Shown here: piece by piece, positions 7,077 to 13,770 of the stretch
How the letters are laid out: every line of letters starts with the position of its first letter
How positions within the stretch are numbered: position 1 is the first letter of the stretch
NCBI GenBank assembly: GCA_030618475.1
Contig: JAUXDG010000049.1
Span: forward strand, 1-13,770
Direction of reading: 5' to 3'
Source of the DNA: Gammaproteobacteria bacterium
Lineage (GTDB): Bacteria > Pseudomonadota > Gammaproteobacteria > DSM-19610
Length of the DNA stretch: 13,770 nucleotides
The notes under the pieces: generated by a model
The model's database searches: none
Told to the model about the DNA's origin: nothing
What the model saw: only the letters and a program-made list of their open reading frames with translations
Made by a program: the position numbers and the translations under genes

Positions 7077-8780
7077 GTGACCGTCATCTCAATCGACAGC
7101 GCAATGCACCGTTGCGCTCATAAGCCAGCATTGCAGCGGCACAGCAGGCTGGCTGCCCTGCTAATGGTCTGCCTGTTGCTTGCACTGACCCAACATCCCG
7201 CACACGCAGAAACCCAGTACTGGGTATACACGGTAAGACCCGGCGATAACATCTGGAACCTCACCGAAAAATACTGTGTCAGCGTACGCCACTGGAAACG
7301 CATACAAGGGCTCAACAATGTGCGCCTCGATCGCCAGATCCCGCCCGGCACAAAATTGCGTTTTCCGCTGGACATACTCAAATACCAGCCGGCGACCGCG
7401 CTGGTGGCACAAGTCCAGGGTACTGCGCAGCTGATTCGCGCCGGCAGCAAGCCGGCCGTCCCGCTGGCAGCCAAAACGTCCCTGCGCAGCGGCGACCGCA
7501 TCGTCACCGGACCCGGCGCCAACGTGACCCTGCAGTTTGCCGATGGCTCGGAACTGCTGGTGCTGGAGGACTCTGAAGTCATCATGGACACCCTCAGTGC
7601 CTGGAGCACAACGGGCATGGTGGATACACGTGTCAGATTACAGGGCGGACGCGTCGATACACGGGTAAAACCCGGCCGGGGTCCCGGCAGCCGTTATCAC
7701 ATTATCACCCCGGCAGCTGTGGCGGCTGTTCGCGGCACGCGCTTCAGGGTTGCCGCCGACACACAGCAGCCGATCAGCAGAAGCGAGGTAACCGCAGGCA
7801 CGGTAAACGTCGGCGATGCCGCAAGCAGCCAGGATATTCCTGCCGGCTTCGGCCTGGTATCGGAAAGCGGCAAACCACCCCAGCCACCGAGGCAACTGTT
7901 ACCGCCCCCGGATCTCGCCGCAACCGCCAGCCTGTACAGAAGCCTGCCGCTGCAGTTCAGCTGGTCGCCCTTGCCAGGCGCACAGAGCTATCGTTTGCAG
8001 ATTGCGCCGGACGAGAAGTTCGAGACCCTCATCGTCGACAAGTCAGCCGGGCAGCCCGGCTTGCAGTGGGCGGACCTGCCGGATGGCCACTATGCACTGC
8101 GCATACGCGGTATCGATAATGTCGGTCTGGAAGGTCTGGATGCTGTCGGGGTGTTTGAGGTCGACGCCAGACCCTTCGCCCCGCTGCCCACAGGCATGAG
8201 CGGAGGCACACTGGTTCACGAACCAACACCGGGCTTCAGCTGGAAACCTGTCGAGGGTGTACAAAGTTACCGCTTCGAACTCGCACGCGATGCGATGTTC
8301 ACGCAAATGCTAACCCGCAAGCAGACCGACAGTACCGGCATCGGACTGACAGAGGCATTGCGGCCGGGCGACTATCATTGGCGTGTCGCCAGCGTTGACC
8401 CTGACGGCGACCAGGGGCCTTTCAGCCAGCCACAACATTTCTCTTTCCGCCCAGCGCTCGCGGCCCCCGCAGCGGTCGAAGCGCCGATTGTGGAAGACGC
8501 AACGCTGGTATTCACCTGGCAGGCTGTCGAACACGCCACCGCCTACCGTGTACAGCTTGCCGAGGACCCGGCGTTCGCGCGGATGGTCGCCGACACCAAG
8601 GTATCCGGAACCCGCGCGGAGATCAAACGCCCCCCTTCCCAGACCTACTATTTCAGAATAAATGCCGAAAACGCACAGGCTGAAGTCGGCCCGTACACAC
8701 AAGCGCGGGAGATAAAGGTCCCGCCACATAACTACTGGGGGTTGTTGATATTCCTGCTACCCCTGTTACTGATGCTGTGA
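7077..8780 (+). CDS. LysM-FecR domain exported protein with three beta-sandwich repeats and hydrophobic C-terminal tail
   Basis: The 567-aa protein begins with a signal peptide: hydrophobic LAALLMVCLLLALT, with likely cleavage after PAHA at residue 44. A LysM domain follows at about 49-96 (YTVRPGDNIWNLTEKY), a peptidoglycan-binding fold. A FecR domain spans about 108-247, with LRSGDRIVTGPGANVTLQFADGS and the hallmark TPAAVAAVRGTRFRV. Three similar Fn3-like repeats of about 85-95 residues follow at 277-362, 365-458 and 464-548, each with an FSW/FTW...YR core and a later YALRIRG/YHWRVAS/YYFRINA strand. The last 16 residues are strongly hydrophobic and end the protein. FecR of E. coli is a sigma-regulator partner, but no sigma factor or TonB receptor is nearby. 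Instead the gene overlaps the CHASE2 kinase by 4 nt (GTGA). The start is GTG at 7077 with AGGA 8 nt upstream. ATG at 7104 is an alternative that keeps the signal peptide. Its role as periplasmic partner or sensor of the kinase is inferred. Confidence 0.88.
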   Translation: MTVISIDSAMHRCAHKPALQRHSRLAALLMVCLLLALTQHPAHAETQYWVYTVRPGDNIWNLTEKYCVSVRHWKRIQGLNNVRLDRQIPPGTKLRFPLDILKYQPATALVAQVQGTAQLIRAGSKPAVPLAAKTSLRSGDRIVTGPGANVTLQFADGSELLVLEDSEVIMDTLSAWSTTGMVDTRVRLQGGRVDTRVKPGRGPGSRYHIITPAAVAAVRGTRFRVAADTQQPISRSEVTAGTVNVGDAASSQDIPAGFGLVSESGKPPQPPRQLLPPPDLAATASLYRSLPLQFSWSPLPGAQSYRLQIAPDEKFETLIVDKSAGQPGLQWADLPDGHYALRIRGIDNVGLEGLDAVGVFEVDARPFAPLPTGMSGGTLVHEPTPGFSWKPVEGVQSYRFELARDAMFTQMLTRKQTDSTGIGLTEALRPGDYHWRVASVDPDGDQGPFSQPQHFSFRPALAAPAAVEAPIVEDATLVFTWQAVEHATAYRVQLAEDPAFARMVADTKVSGTRAEIKRPPSQTYYFRINAENAQAEVGPYTQAREIKVPPHNYWGLLIFLLPLLLML

Positions 8781-11419
8781 CACTGCCCGGCAAGCGATCT
8801 GTCGCTTTTGCTGAACGCACCGCACTGGCCGCCCTGATCGTCGGCCTCGCCCTGCTGCTCTCATACAGCGACTGGTTATGGCGTTGGGACCGTGTTTTTT
8901 ACGATGCCCAACTGCGCCTCTGGCAACGCCCGCCTCCCGACGATATCGTCATTGTCGCCATCGATGAGGCAACCCTGCGCGAACTGGGACGCTGGCCGTG
9001 GTCACGTGCGGTGCACGCAGCGCTGTTGGCCCGACTGAAGAACGAACAGCCGAAGGCCGTCGCATTTGATATCATTTTTGCCGAGCCGGATCTGCAGCAT
9101 CCACTCGATGATGCAGAGTTTGTCGCCGCGGTCAGCAACAGTGGCCAGGTTGGATTACCGGTACTGATGGAACAACCACGGCGCGACGGTCAGCCGATCG
9201 AGACCATGCCCTTCCCCGAACTGGCCAGCGTTGCCGCTGCCATGGGACATGTTCACGTGGAACTTGACCCGGATGGCATTGCACGCTCTCTCTATCTTTT
9301 CGAGGGGCTGGGCAGCCCGTACTGGCCACACTTGAGTCTCGCCATGCTGAAGATAGCCGGTGAATCAAGCGGCGCTGAACGCGAAGCGCCCAGCCATCGG
9401 GAAACGCCGGATTCCCCCCTGCTGTGGGCGCGCAGTCATGCCCTGCTCATCCCGTTTGCCGGGCCGCCCGGTCACTTTCGGCACATTTCCTACAGACAGG
9501 TACTGGATGGCGATTTTTCTCCCGGCACGTTTCGCGACAAGTACGTACTGATAGGGCCCACGGCGGCGGGGCTGGGTGATGCGCTGCCGACACCGTTTTC
9601 AGGTTTCAGCCACTCCATGTCCGGTGTTGAGATCAACGCTAACATACTCGACACACTGCGCCGCGGTCTGGTCATATCACCGCTGCAGAAAACCTGGCAC
9701 ATGCTGCTGAGCGGATTGCTCGCCCTGCTGCCCGTGCTGGCATTCCCCGGGCACACCCCGCGCAACAATCTGTTGATGACTGCGGCTCTGCTGCTGCTCA
9801 CCCTGGCGGTCAGCACCGCACTGCTGATGGGACTGCATCTGTGGTTTTCACCCACAGCGGCCTTACTTGCCATTACCCTGAGCTACCCCCTGTGGAGCTG
9901 GCGCCGCCTGGAATCCGCCATGCGGTACCTGGGCCAGGAGCTCGATCAGATGCACCAGCAACAGGCGATGCTTTCCGGCACGCGCCATATATCGGAACAA
10001 GCTTCCATGGATTTCATCACCAGCTTGCTGCCGGTGAGTGGCTGGAGTCTGTTCGATAGCAGGCGGCAACTCGTCAAGCGTTCAGGAAACGCACCGGAGA
10101 TGCCGCCAGACATCGAATTCGACCAACGCTGGACAACACGTGGTAACTGTCTGTGGACCTGGCTGGAGCACACACCGCAACCACGCCTGCTGGTGGGTGT
10201 ACGCTGGAACGGCGGACAGCCGCCTGCTGCGAGCGAACAACGCCTGCTGGACAGTTTTGTGAAGCAATCAGCTATCGGTCAGAATATCGAACCACACAGC
10301 GCGGCAAAGGACATACAGTCGCGCATCAACCAGGTTCAGCGGGCCACCAGCCAGTTACGCGAGCTACGCCAGTTTATCGATGACAGCCTGGCCAACATGG
10401 CCGATGGCGTCATTGTGGCAGACTTCCGTGGACAGGTGCTGCTGTCCAATGCCCGCGCGGCCTGGTACCTGCGCGGAGATGACAATCGGGACCTGATCGG
10501 CCTGCCGCTGATGGATTTATTGAACGACGTGGTACTGGAGCAGGCAGGCCGGTGGCCGGACTTTCTGCGCAAGGTGATGCTCGAAGGCAAACGGTCTCAG
10601 TCAGGCGCACGGCACCGCAATGGTCGCGACCTGCTGGTGCAGGTGGCGGCATTGAATACGGAATCGGTCCGACTGTCCGGACTGGTATTCAATTTCTCCG
10701 ATATCAGCCTGCTCAAGGCCAGTGAACGCAAGCGCAACGAGCTGCTCAACTTCCTCTCTCATGACCTGCGCGCCCCGCTGGTATCCCTGACTGCTTTACT
10801 GGATCTTGCCAGGAACCAGAAACCGGCGGCTGAACTCGTCACACTGCTACGGCGTATGGAATCCCATACTGGCAAAACACTCAATCTTGCCGAACAGTTT
10901 CTGCACCTGGCACGCGCGGAAAGCAGCGAAGGTTTTGTATTCCGCGATGTCGATATGGTCAGCGTTGTCCTGAATGCGGCCGAACAGGTCTGGGGTCAGG
11001 CCAGGGGCCGTGGTATCCAGCTGCAGCAGCATATCGACATCGATGAGGCGTGGATATCGGGCGACGGCGGGCTGCTGGAACGTGCGCTGGTCAATCTTCT
11101 CGACAACGCCATAAAATACAGTGAGACAGGCAGCCATGTGACGGTGACCCTGACACTGGACAGCGCTTCGGTGCGCTGCTGTGTAGCTGACCAGGGTAGC
11201 GGGATTCCTGGTGAAGAACTCCCACGCCTGTTTGACCGCTTTCACCGGGTAGCACAAACCGGTGCACGGGAGATACAGGGGGCCGGACTCGGGCTCGCCC
11301 TGGTTGACGTCGTTGCCCGGCGCCACGGTGGCCGTGTAGAGGTAAAAAGCGAGCAAGGCCGGGGCTCCTGTTTTTGTCTGGTCATTCCCTACCATGCAGA
11401 CAAAAAAACGGCGGGCTGA
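8777..11419 (+). CDS. CHASE2-PAS sensor histidine kinase
   Basis: The 880-aa protein has one membrane helix (about 15-30), a periplasmic CHASE2 domain (about 36-297; DDIVIVAIDEATLRELGRWPW, AVAFDIIFAEPD, SGVEINANILDTL), three more helices (about 306-324, 331-352, 356-373), a cytosolic linker of about 140 residues without a recognised fold, and a PAS-like domain (about 536-646; MADGVIVADFRGQVLLSNARA). The kinase core has H662 in LSHDLRAP, then N777 in LLDNAIKY, D805 in DQGSGIP, FDRFHR and GAGLGLAL. All required ATP-binding boxes are present and it lacks a fused receiver, so it should phosphorylate a separate regulator, most simply the one at 6349. It starts at GTG 8777, overlapping the FecR-type gene by 4 nt, which suggests translational coupling. 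Its last codons overlap a hairpin that works as a terminator for the opposite strand. Confidence 0.92.
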   Translation: MTLPGKRSVAFAERTALAALIVGLALLLSYSDWLWRWDRVFYDAQLRLWQRPPPDDIVIVAIDEATLRELGRWPWSRAVHAALLARLKNEQPKAVAFDIIFAEPDLQHPLDDAEFVAAVSNSGQVGLPVLMEQPRRDGQPIETMPFPELASVAAAMGHVHVELDPDGIARSLYLFEGLGSPYWPHLSLAMLKIAGESSGAEREAPSHRETPDSPLLWARSHALLIPFAGPPGHFRHISYRQVLDGDFSPGTFRDKYVLIGPTAAGLGDALPTPFSGFSHSMSGVEINANILDTLRRGLVISPLQKTWHMLLSGLLALLPVLAFPGHTPRNNLLMTAALLLLTLAVSTALLMGLHLWFSPTAALLAITLSYPLWSWRRLESAMRYLGQELDQMHQQQAMLSGTRHISEQASMDFITSLLPVSGWSLFDSRRQLVKRSGNAPEMPPDIEFDQRWTTRGNCLWTWLEHTPQPRLLVGVRWNGGQPPAASEQRLLDSFVKQSAIGQNIEPHSAAKDIQSRINQVQRATSQLRELRQFIDDSLANMADGVIVADFRGQVLLSNARAAWYLRGDDNRDLIGLPLMDLLNDVVLEQAGRWPDFLRKVMLEGKRSQSGARHRNGRDLLVQVAALNTESVRLSGLVFNFSDISLLKASERKRNELLNFLSHDLRAPLVSLTALLDLARNQKPAAELVTLLRRMESHTGKTLNLAEQFLHLARAESSEGFVFRDVDMVSVVLNAAEQVWGQARGRGIQLQQHIDIDEAWISGDGGLLERALVNLLDNAIKYSETGSHVTVTLTLDSASVRCCVADQGSGIPGEELPRLFDRFHRVAQTGAREIQGAGLGLALVDVVARRHGGRVEVKSEQGRGSCFCLVIPYHADKKTAG

Positions 11420-11429
11420 AAAGCCCGCC
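11402..11429 (-). terminator. Minus-strand intrinsic terminator inside the 3' end of the kinase gene
   Basis: An 8-bp GC-rich stem, GGCGGGCT (11410-11417) with AGCCCGCC (11422-11429), has a GAAA loop on the plus strand. Read on the minus strand, the hairpin is followed after one base by seven T (the A-run at 11402-11408), so it terminates transcripts from the minus-strand gene ending at 11551. The plus strand has no T-run after it. The arm and the A-run are also the last codons and stop of the kinase gene. Confidence 0.85.
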
Positions 11430-11430
11430 T

Positions 11431-11530
11431 GCCAAACTGGGTGGCAAAAGGAGACTATCGCCGCCTGGACGTCAGCGTCGCTGAGCGTCAGGTGGCCACC
11501 TCTTTGGGTGGCATGTACCCCCGGTGCTTC
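11431..11530. other. Structured noncoding region between convergent genes
   Basis: This stretch encodes no credible protein but has strong dyad symmetry. A 16-bp near-perfect stem pairs CCGCCTGGACGTCAGC (11461-11476) with GCTGAGCGTCAGGTGG (11480-11495). A second hairpin pairs GCCACC (11495-11500) with GGTGGC (11507-11512). A further GGTGGC at 11440-11445 could compete for the same GCCACC, enclosing the long stem. It lies in the 3' untranslated region of the minus-strand gene, just before that gene's terminator, and equally 3' of the kinase on the plus strand. No known riboswitch class was recognised. Confidence 0.5.
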
Positions 11531-11550
11531 CCCTGAAAATGTGTATTAGG

Positions 11551-11958
11551 TTAATAAGTAACCGCCGGCGGAAGTTTTTTCGCCTGATCAACCCAGAACC
11601 CTATTTGTGTAGCATTCGGCACCTGTTTGACCAGACGTTTTTGTTTGTTGATTTCGCGCATCCTGTCAGCCAGATTTTCCGGATTGCGGTTGCGTAATTC
11701 CTTGACAGTATCGACACCGGAGGCCTCCAGCAATTCAGCCCACTGCCCGGCAATACCTTTGATGCGAAACAAGTCACTCATATTGACCCATTTAAGGATC
11801 AGCTTCTCGTTTATGCCGCAGCGCTCTACCAACTGCACTCTGCGTTTACGCTCGCCACCTTCGGCAAGCAACTGATCGGTATTGATCACACCAGCCGCCT
11901 TTAACACTTCTGCGTATTTCGGGCCGATGCCCTCGATCTCCTTGATGTTACGGCTCAT
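11551..11958 (-). CDS. Tandem helix-hairpin-helix protein, DUF4332-like
   Basis: The 135-aa protein has two helix-hairpin-helix-type motifs: IKEIEGIGPKYAEVLKAAGV near residues 4-23 and LFRIKGIAGQWAELLEASGV in the middle, the second followed by DTVKELRNRNPENL. This arrangement is typical of the DUF4332 family, whose function is not established. HhH motifs usually contact the DNA backbone or mediate protein contacts, so nucleic-acid binding is a plausible inference only. There is no signal peptide or membrane segment. A GAGGAG ribosome-binding site (11969-11974) precedes the ATG at 11958 by 10 nt. The gene is convergent with the kinase and is followed by a structured 3' region and a strong terminator. 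Its upstream region contains a short in-frame reading frame ending at the ribosome-binding site. Confidence 0.82.
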   Translation of the reverse strand: MSRNIKEIEGIGPKYAEVLKAAGVINTDQLLAEGGERKRRVQLVERCGINEKLILKWVNMSDLFRIKGIAGQWAELLEASGVDTVKELRNRNPENLADRMREINKQKRLVKQVPNATQIGFWVDQAKKLPPAVTY

Positions 11959-11973
11959 GACGCTTTCGCTCCT

Positions 11974-12081
11974 CTACACGTTATTTTTCAGGTCTTTCAG
12001 CGTCTGCTCAGCCAGCCCTCCATTGGCCACAGCACCGGCTGATTTCTCTGCCCTGAATTCTTGGTCAACTTGGATACGCAT
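11974..12081 (-). CDS. Possible 35-codon upstream reading frame
   Basis: On the minus strand an ATG at 12081 opens a 35-codon frame (MRIQVDQEFRAEKSAGAVAN and on to LKDLKNNV) that ends at TAG 11976-11974. The stop overlaps the ribosome-binding site of the HhH gene and is in the same frame as that gene, 15 nt before its ATG. The sequence is hydrophilic and low in complexity, and no good ribosome-binding site precedes its ATG. It could be a leader peptide coupled to the HhH gene, a decayed N-terminal extension, or chance. Nothing else is recognised in the 201-nt gap 11959-12159. Confidence 0.3.
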   Translation of the reverse strand: MRIQVDQEFRAEKSAGAVANGGLAEQTLKDLKNNV

Positions 12082-12159
12082 ACAAGGGGGCAATTGTTAA
12101 CTTGTGTTAAAGCTGCGCCTGAACGGCCGGCAAACACGCTATCGCGGTCGGGGGAACGC

Positions 12160-13278
12160 TTACCGCTCGCCAATTGCTTCGTAGCCGCTCAGCTCCAGGT
12201 AACCCCTGCCGCGGTGACTGCCCGACACCTGCACGGCGCCCTCCCAGTACCGCACGCTGTGATCCATCAGCTGGTCATCCAGCAGCGCCTGTACTTCGAG
12301 ATCCAGCTCGTGTTCGGCGACTTGCAGGCGCCAGGCAAGCGGATAACGTGCACCGTCTTCGGCCCGCCAGTGACGCAGCGGCGTCAGCTTCACGGCATCA
12401 GGCAGCAGCGCCTGGCTGCTGCCATCGGCTTGCACCAGGCTGCCACGGCTGAACGGATGTGCCCTGCCCTGCTTGTCGCGCAACTGGTAAAACATCAACT
12501 CGCGACCATCCTCCAGTTGCAGGGCGAACCAGTCCCAGCCGGCCTGATCTTCATCGAGCGCGGAACTGGACCACTCGCGATCCAGCCAGGAATCCCCCGC
12601 CACGCGGTAACTGGCATCACCGATGCGCAGTTCACCGCGCGTCGGCAGACGCGTAAAGGAATAGTAATAGGAGGCGTTACCGGGGCTGGCATTTTTACGC
12701 GACAGACCGTCTTCACCCTGCAGCACCAGCGGCTTGCCACCGGCCTGCAGCTGCAGGGACAGACCGATGTCATCGTTGCCGGCCGATAACCGTAAGGGAA
12801 ACAGGTCCGTGCCACCGCGCAGGGACCAGGGTCCCAGCCATACCGCAAACGGCGACGTGCTGGCACCGGCCAGGCCGGCGGCAGCACGGGCGAAACGTTC
12901 GGCCGAATGGTGCCGGCCGGCGGCGACGTCGCTGATGGCGATATGGCCCATATAGATCTGCTGCGTTCGCCACGCCGAGTCCGGTGCCGCTTCACCGGGA
13001 CGCAGCCCGACACGAAACAACGTGAACTGGTAACCGAAACGCCGCCCGCTTTCAGCGTGCAGGTTACCCGTCAGGTACCACCACTCGGTAGCGAATTCGG
13101 GGTGCGCGCCATGATCTTCGGGAAAGCGAAACGCGCGTGGCTGCAGCGCCCGGGCAAAGCCCGCATCAGGTACCGAACCCATGGCCCGGTCTACGCCTGG
13201 CTTGGTCCCGGACACCGGCCCATCGTCTTCGCAGGCCACCACCAGCAGTGTCAACAGCAACAGCCATAAACGACCCAC
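12160..13278 (-). CDS. AttH/CrtC-type lipocalin-like lipoprotein
   Basis: A GTG start at 13278 is preferred because GGGAGG (minus strand, 13286-13291) lies 7 nt upstream and because it places a short signal peptide directly at the N-terminus: VGRLWLLLLTLLVVAC, with a lipobox VVAC and lipidated C16. An in-frame ATG at 13359 would add 27 unlikely residues. The mature part of about 355 residues carries the AttH/CrtC hallmark TEWWYLTGNL (EWWY at residues 65-68) near the start, a central DREWSSSALDEDQAGWDWFALQL block (in two parts here for length: DREWSSSALDE and AGWDWFALQL) and the closing GRGYLELSGYEA. The fold is a double lipocalin beta-barrel. CrtC members hydrate carotenoids, whereas most AttH-like lipoproteins have no known ligand. 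They often lie next to an FtsX-type ABC transporter, which is not seen here, though it could lie outside the window. The lipid anchor points to the periplasmic side of a membrane. Confidence 0.86.
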   Translation of the reverse strand: MGRLWLLLLTLLVVACEDDGPVSGTKPGVDRAMGSVPDAGFARALQPRAFRFPEDHGAHPEFATEWWYLTGNLHAESGRRFGYQFTLFRVGLRPGEAAPDSAWRTQQIYMGHIAISDVAAGRHHSAERFARAAAGLAGASTSPFAVWLGPWSLRGGTDLFPLRLSAGNDDIGLSLQLQAGGKPLVLQGEDGLSRKNASPGNASYYYSFTRLPTRGELRIGDASYRVAGDSWLDREWSSSALDEDQAGWDWFALQLEDGRELMFYQLRDKQGRAHPFSRGSLVQADGSSQALLPDAVKLTPLRHWRAEDGARYPLAWRLQVAEHELDLEVQALLDDQLMDHSVRYWEGAVQVSGSHRGRGYLELSGYEAIGER

Positions 13279-13285
13279 CGTCAAT

Positions 13286-13291
13286 CCTCCC
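13286..13291 (-). promoter_or_regulatory. Ribosome-binding site that decides the GTG start of the lipoprotein gene
   Basis: On the minus strand GGGAGG is followed 7 nt later by GTG (13278-13276). A TTG two codons earlier is too close to the site, and the ATG at 13359 has no comparable site. Confidence 0.7.
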
Positions 13292-13363
13292 GCAGTTGTG
13301 GTGCCGGATCCCCGTGAGGTCAAAATACACATCTCACTCGCTCGTGGCTTAAGCCTCAAGGTA

Positions 13364-13770
13364 TCAACCCGAGATTTTCAACGCCCGCCCAAGCCTTGAC
13401 CAGTACGAGAACAGCGCGAGCACGCTCAGAGCGCCGAACGCGGCGAGCACTTCAGCCTTCCCCGACAGAAGCCAGAACCAGTAAGATGTCTCGCTACCGT
13501 CAATCCAGCGAACCACATTGTCGCCGAAGACGACGAAGAATAGCATCGCCGCGACATAATGAACGTTGATTGTGTGCGGTTCAAGAACATCGGCTTCGTC
13601 CCCATCGGGCCTCTCCGGGATATGGGCAAACGATAGATAGATGAAAGCGACCACGATATTGGTCACGTTAAAGCCTACAATTAGGCCCAGCGGTAGTATT
13701 ACTCGCCACCACGACCAAGTATCAATTACACTGAGTTTCAGGACCAGCATGACAAAGCTAATGGCGCCGC
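13364..13770 (-). CDS. Small membrane protein of unknown function, possibly 5'-truncated by the window edge
   Basis: From the ATG at 13750 the frame gives 128 aa, but it stays open to the window edge (GAISFV before the M) and no ribosome-binding site precedes that ATG, so the true start may lie outside. Three hydrophobic segments are visible: WRVILPLGLIVGFNVTNIVVAFIYL, a VHYVAAMLFFVVFGDNVV segment (residues 62-81), and a C-terminal EVLAAFGALSVLALFSYW. Charged loops lie between (ERPDGDEADVLEPH). I do not recognise the family. Codons are noticeably less GC-rich than in the neighbouring lipoprotein gene, hinting at a different origin. It lies 85 nt upstream of the lipoprotein start on the same strand. 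Confidence 0.65.
   Translation of the reverse strand, partial: GAISFVMLVLKLSVIDTWSWWRVILPLGLIVGFNVTNIVVAFIYLSFAHIPERPDGDEADVLEPHTINVHYVAAMLFFVVFGDNVVRWIDGSETSYWFWLLSGKAEVLAAFGALSVLALFSYWSRLGRALKISG

Noticed and set aside
11440..11460. Glycine-riboswitch-like word GGCAAAAGGA
   Set aside because: Only this short word matches. The rest of the aptamer is absent, and no downstream plus-strand gene exists for it to control.
11565..11580. CCGCCGGCGG palindrome followed by a T-run on the plus strand, as a kinase terminator
   Set aside because: The palindrome has no room for a stable loop (only about 3 bp could pair) and it lies inside the HhH coding region.
12061..12789. 242-codon open frame on the plus strand
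   Set aside because: It runs antisense to the AttH/CrtC-type gene, which has family hallmarks, a lipobox and a ribosome-binding site. The plus-strand translation has no recognisable feature.

Overview
The window looks like chromosomal DNA of a high-GC gammaproteobacterium. The coding regions are GC-rich, and GTAGGAGCG...GGCGCGAT short palindromic repeats of the kind scattered through Pseudomonas and sulfur-oxidising relatives are present. The gene families (MscS channel, OmpR-type regulator, CHASE2 kinase, AttH/CrtC lipocalin lipoprotein) also fit a Gram-negative envelope. The species cannot be named from sequence alone. No tRNA, rRNA, CRISPR array, transposase or phage gene was seen.

Layout. 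(1) 3-2852, plus strand: the 3' part of a YprA/MrfA-type DEAD/DEAH helicase, then a YprB/MrfB-type DEDDh exonuclease, a presumed DNA-repair pair. REP-like palindromes lie between and after the genes, also inside both reading frames, and form both stop codons. (2) 3037-4553, plus: a YbaK-type aminoacyl-tRNA deacylase and a membrane-anchored M28 metallopeptidase. (3) 4599-4988, minus: a small helical protein of unknown function. (4) 5323-6147, plus: an MscS channel with a clear intrinsic terminator. (5) 6349-11419, plus: a compact signalling operon of an OmpR-type response regulator, a LysM-FecR-three-repeat exported protein with a hydrophobic C-terminal tail, and a CHASE2-PAS histidine kinase. 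The last two genes overlap by 4 nt. (6) 11551-11958, minus: a small tandem helix-hairpin-helix (DUF4332-like) protein with a structured 3' region and a minus-strand terminator that reaches into the kinase gene. (7) 12160-13278, minus: an AttH/CrtC-type lipoprotein. (8) 13364 to about 13770, minus: a membrane protein of visibly lower GC, possibly cut by the window edge.

The strongest candidate for an under-described system is the 6349-11419 operon. Its order and overlap suggest that a cell-wall-facing LysM/FecR protein feeds a CHASE2 kinase, which signals to the OmpR-type regulator. The second notable theme is the invasion of the helicase-exonuclease pair by REP-like palindromes that are read through in frame.
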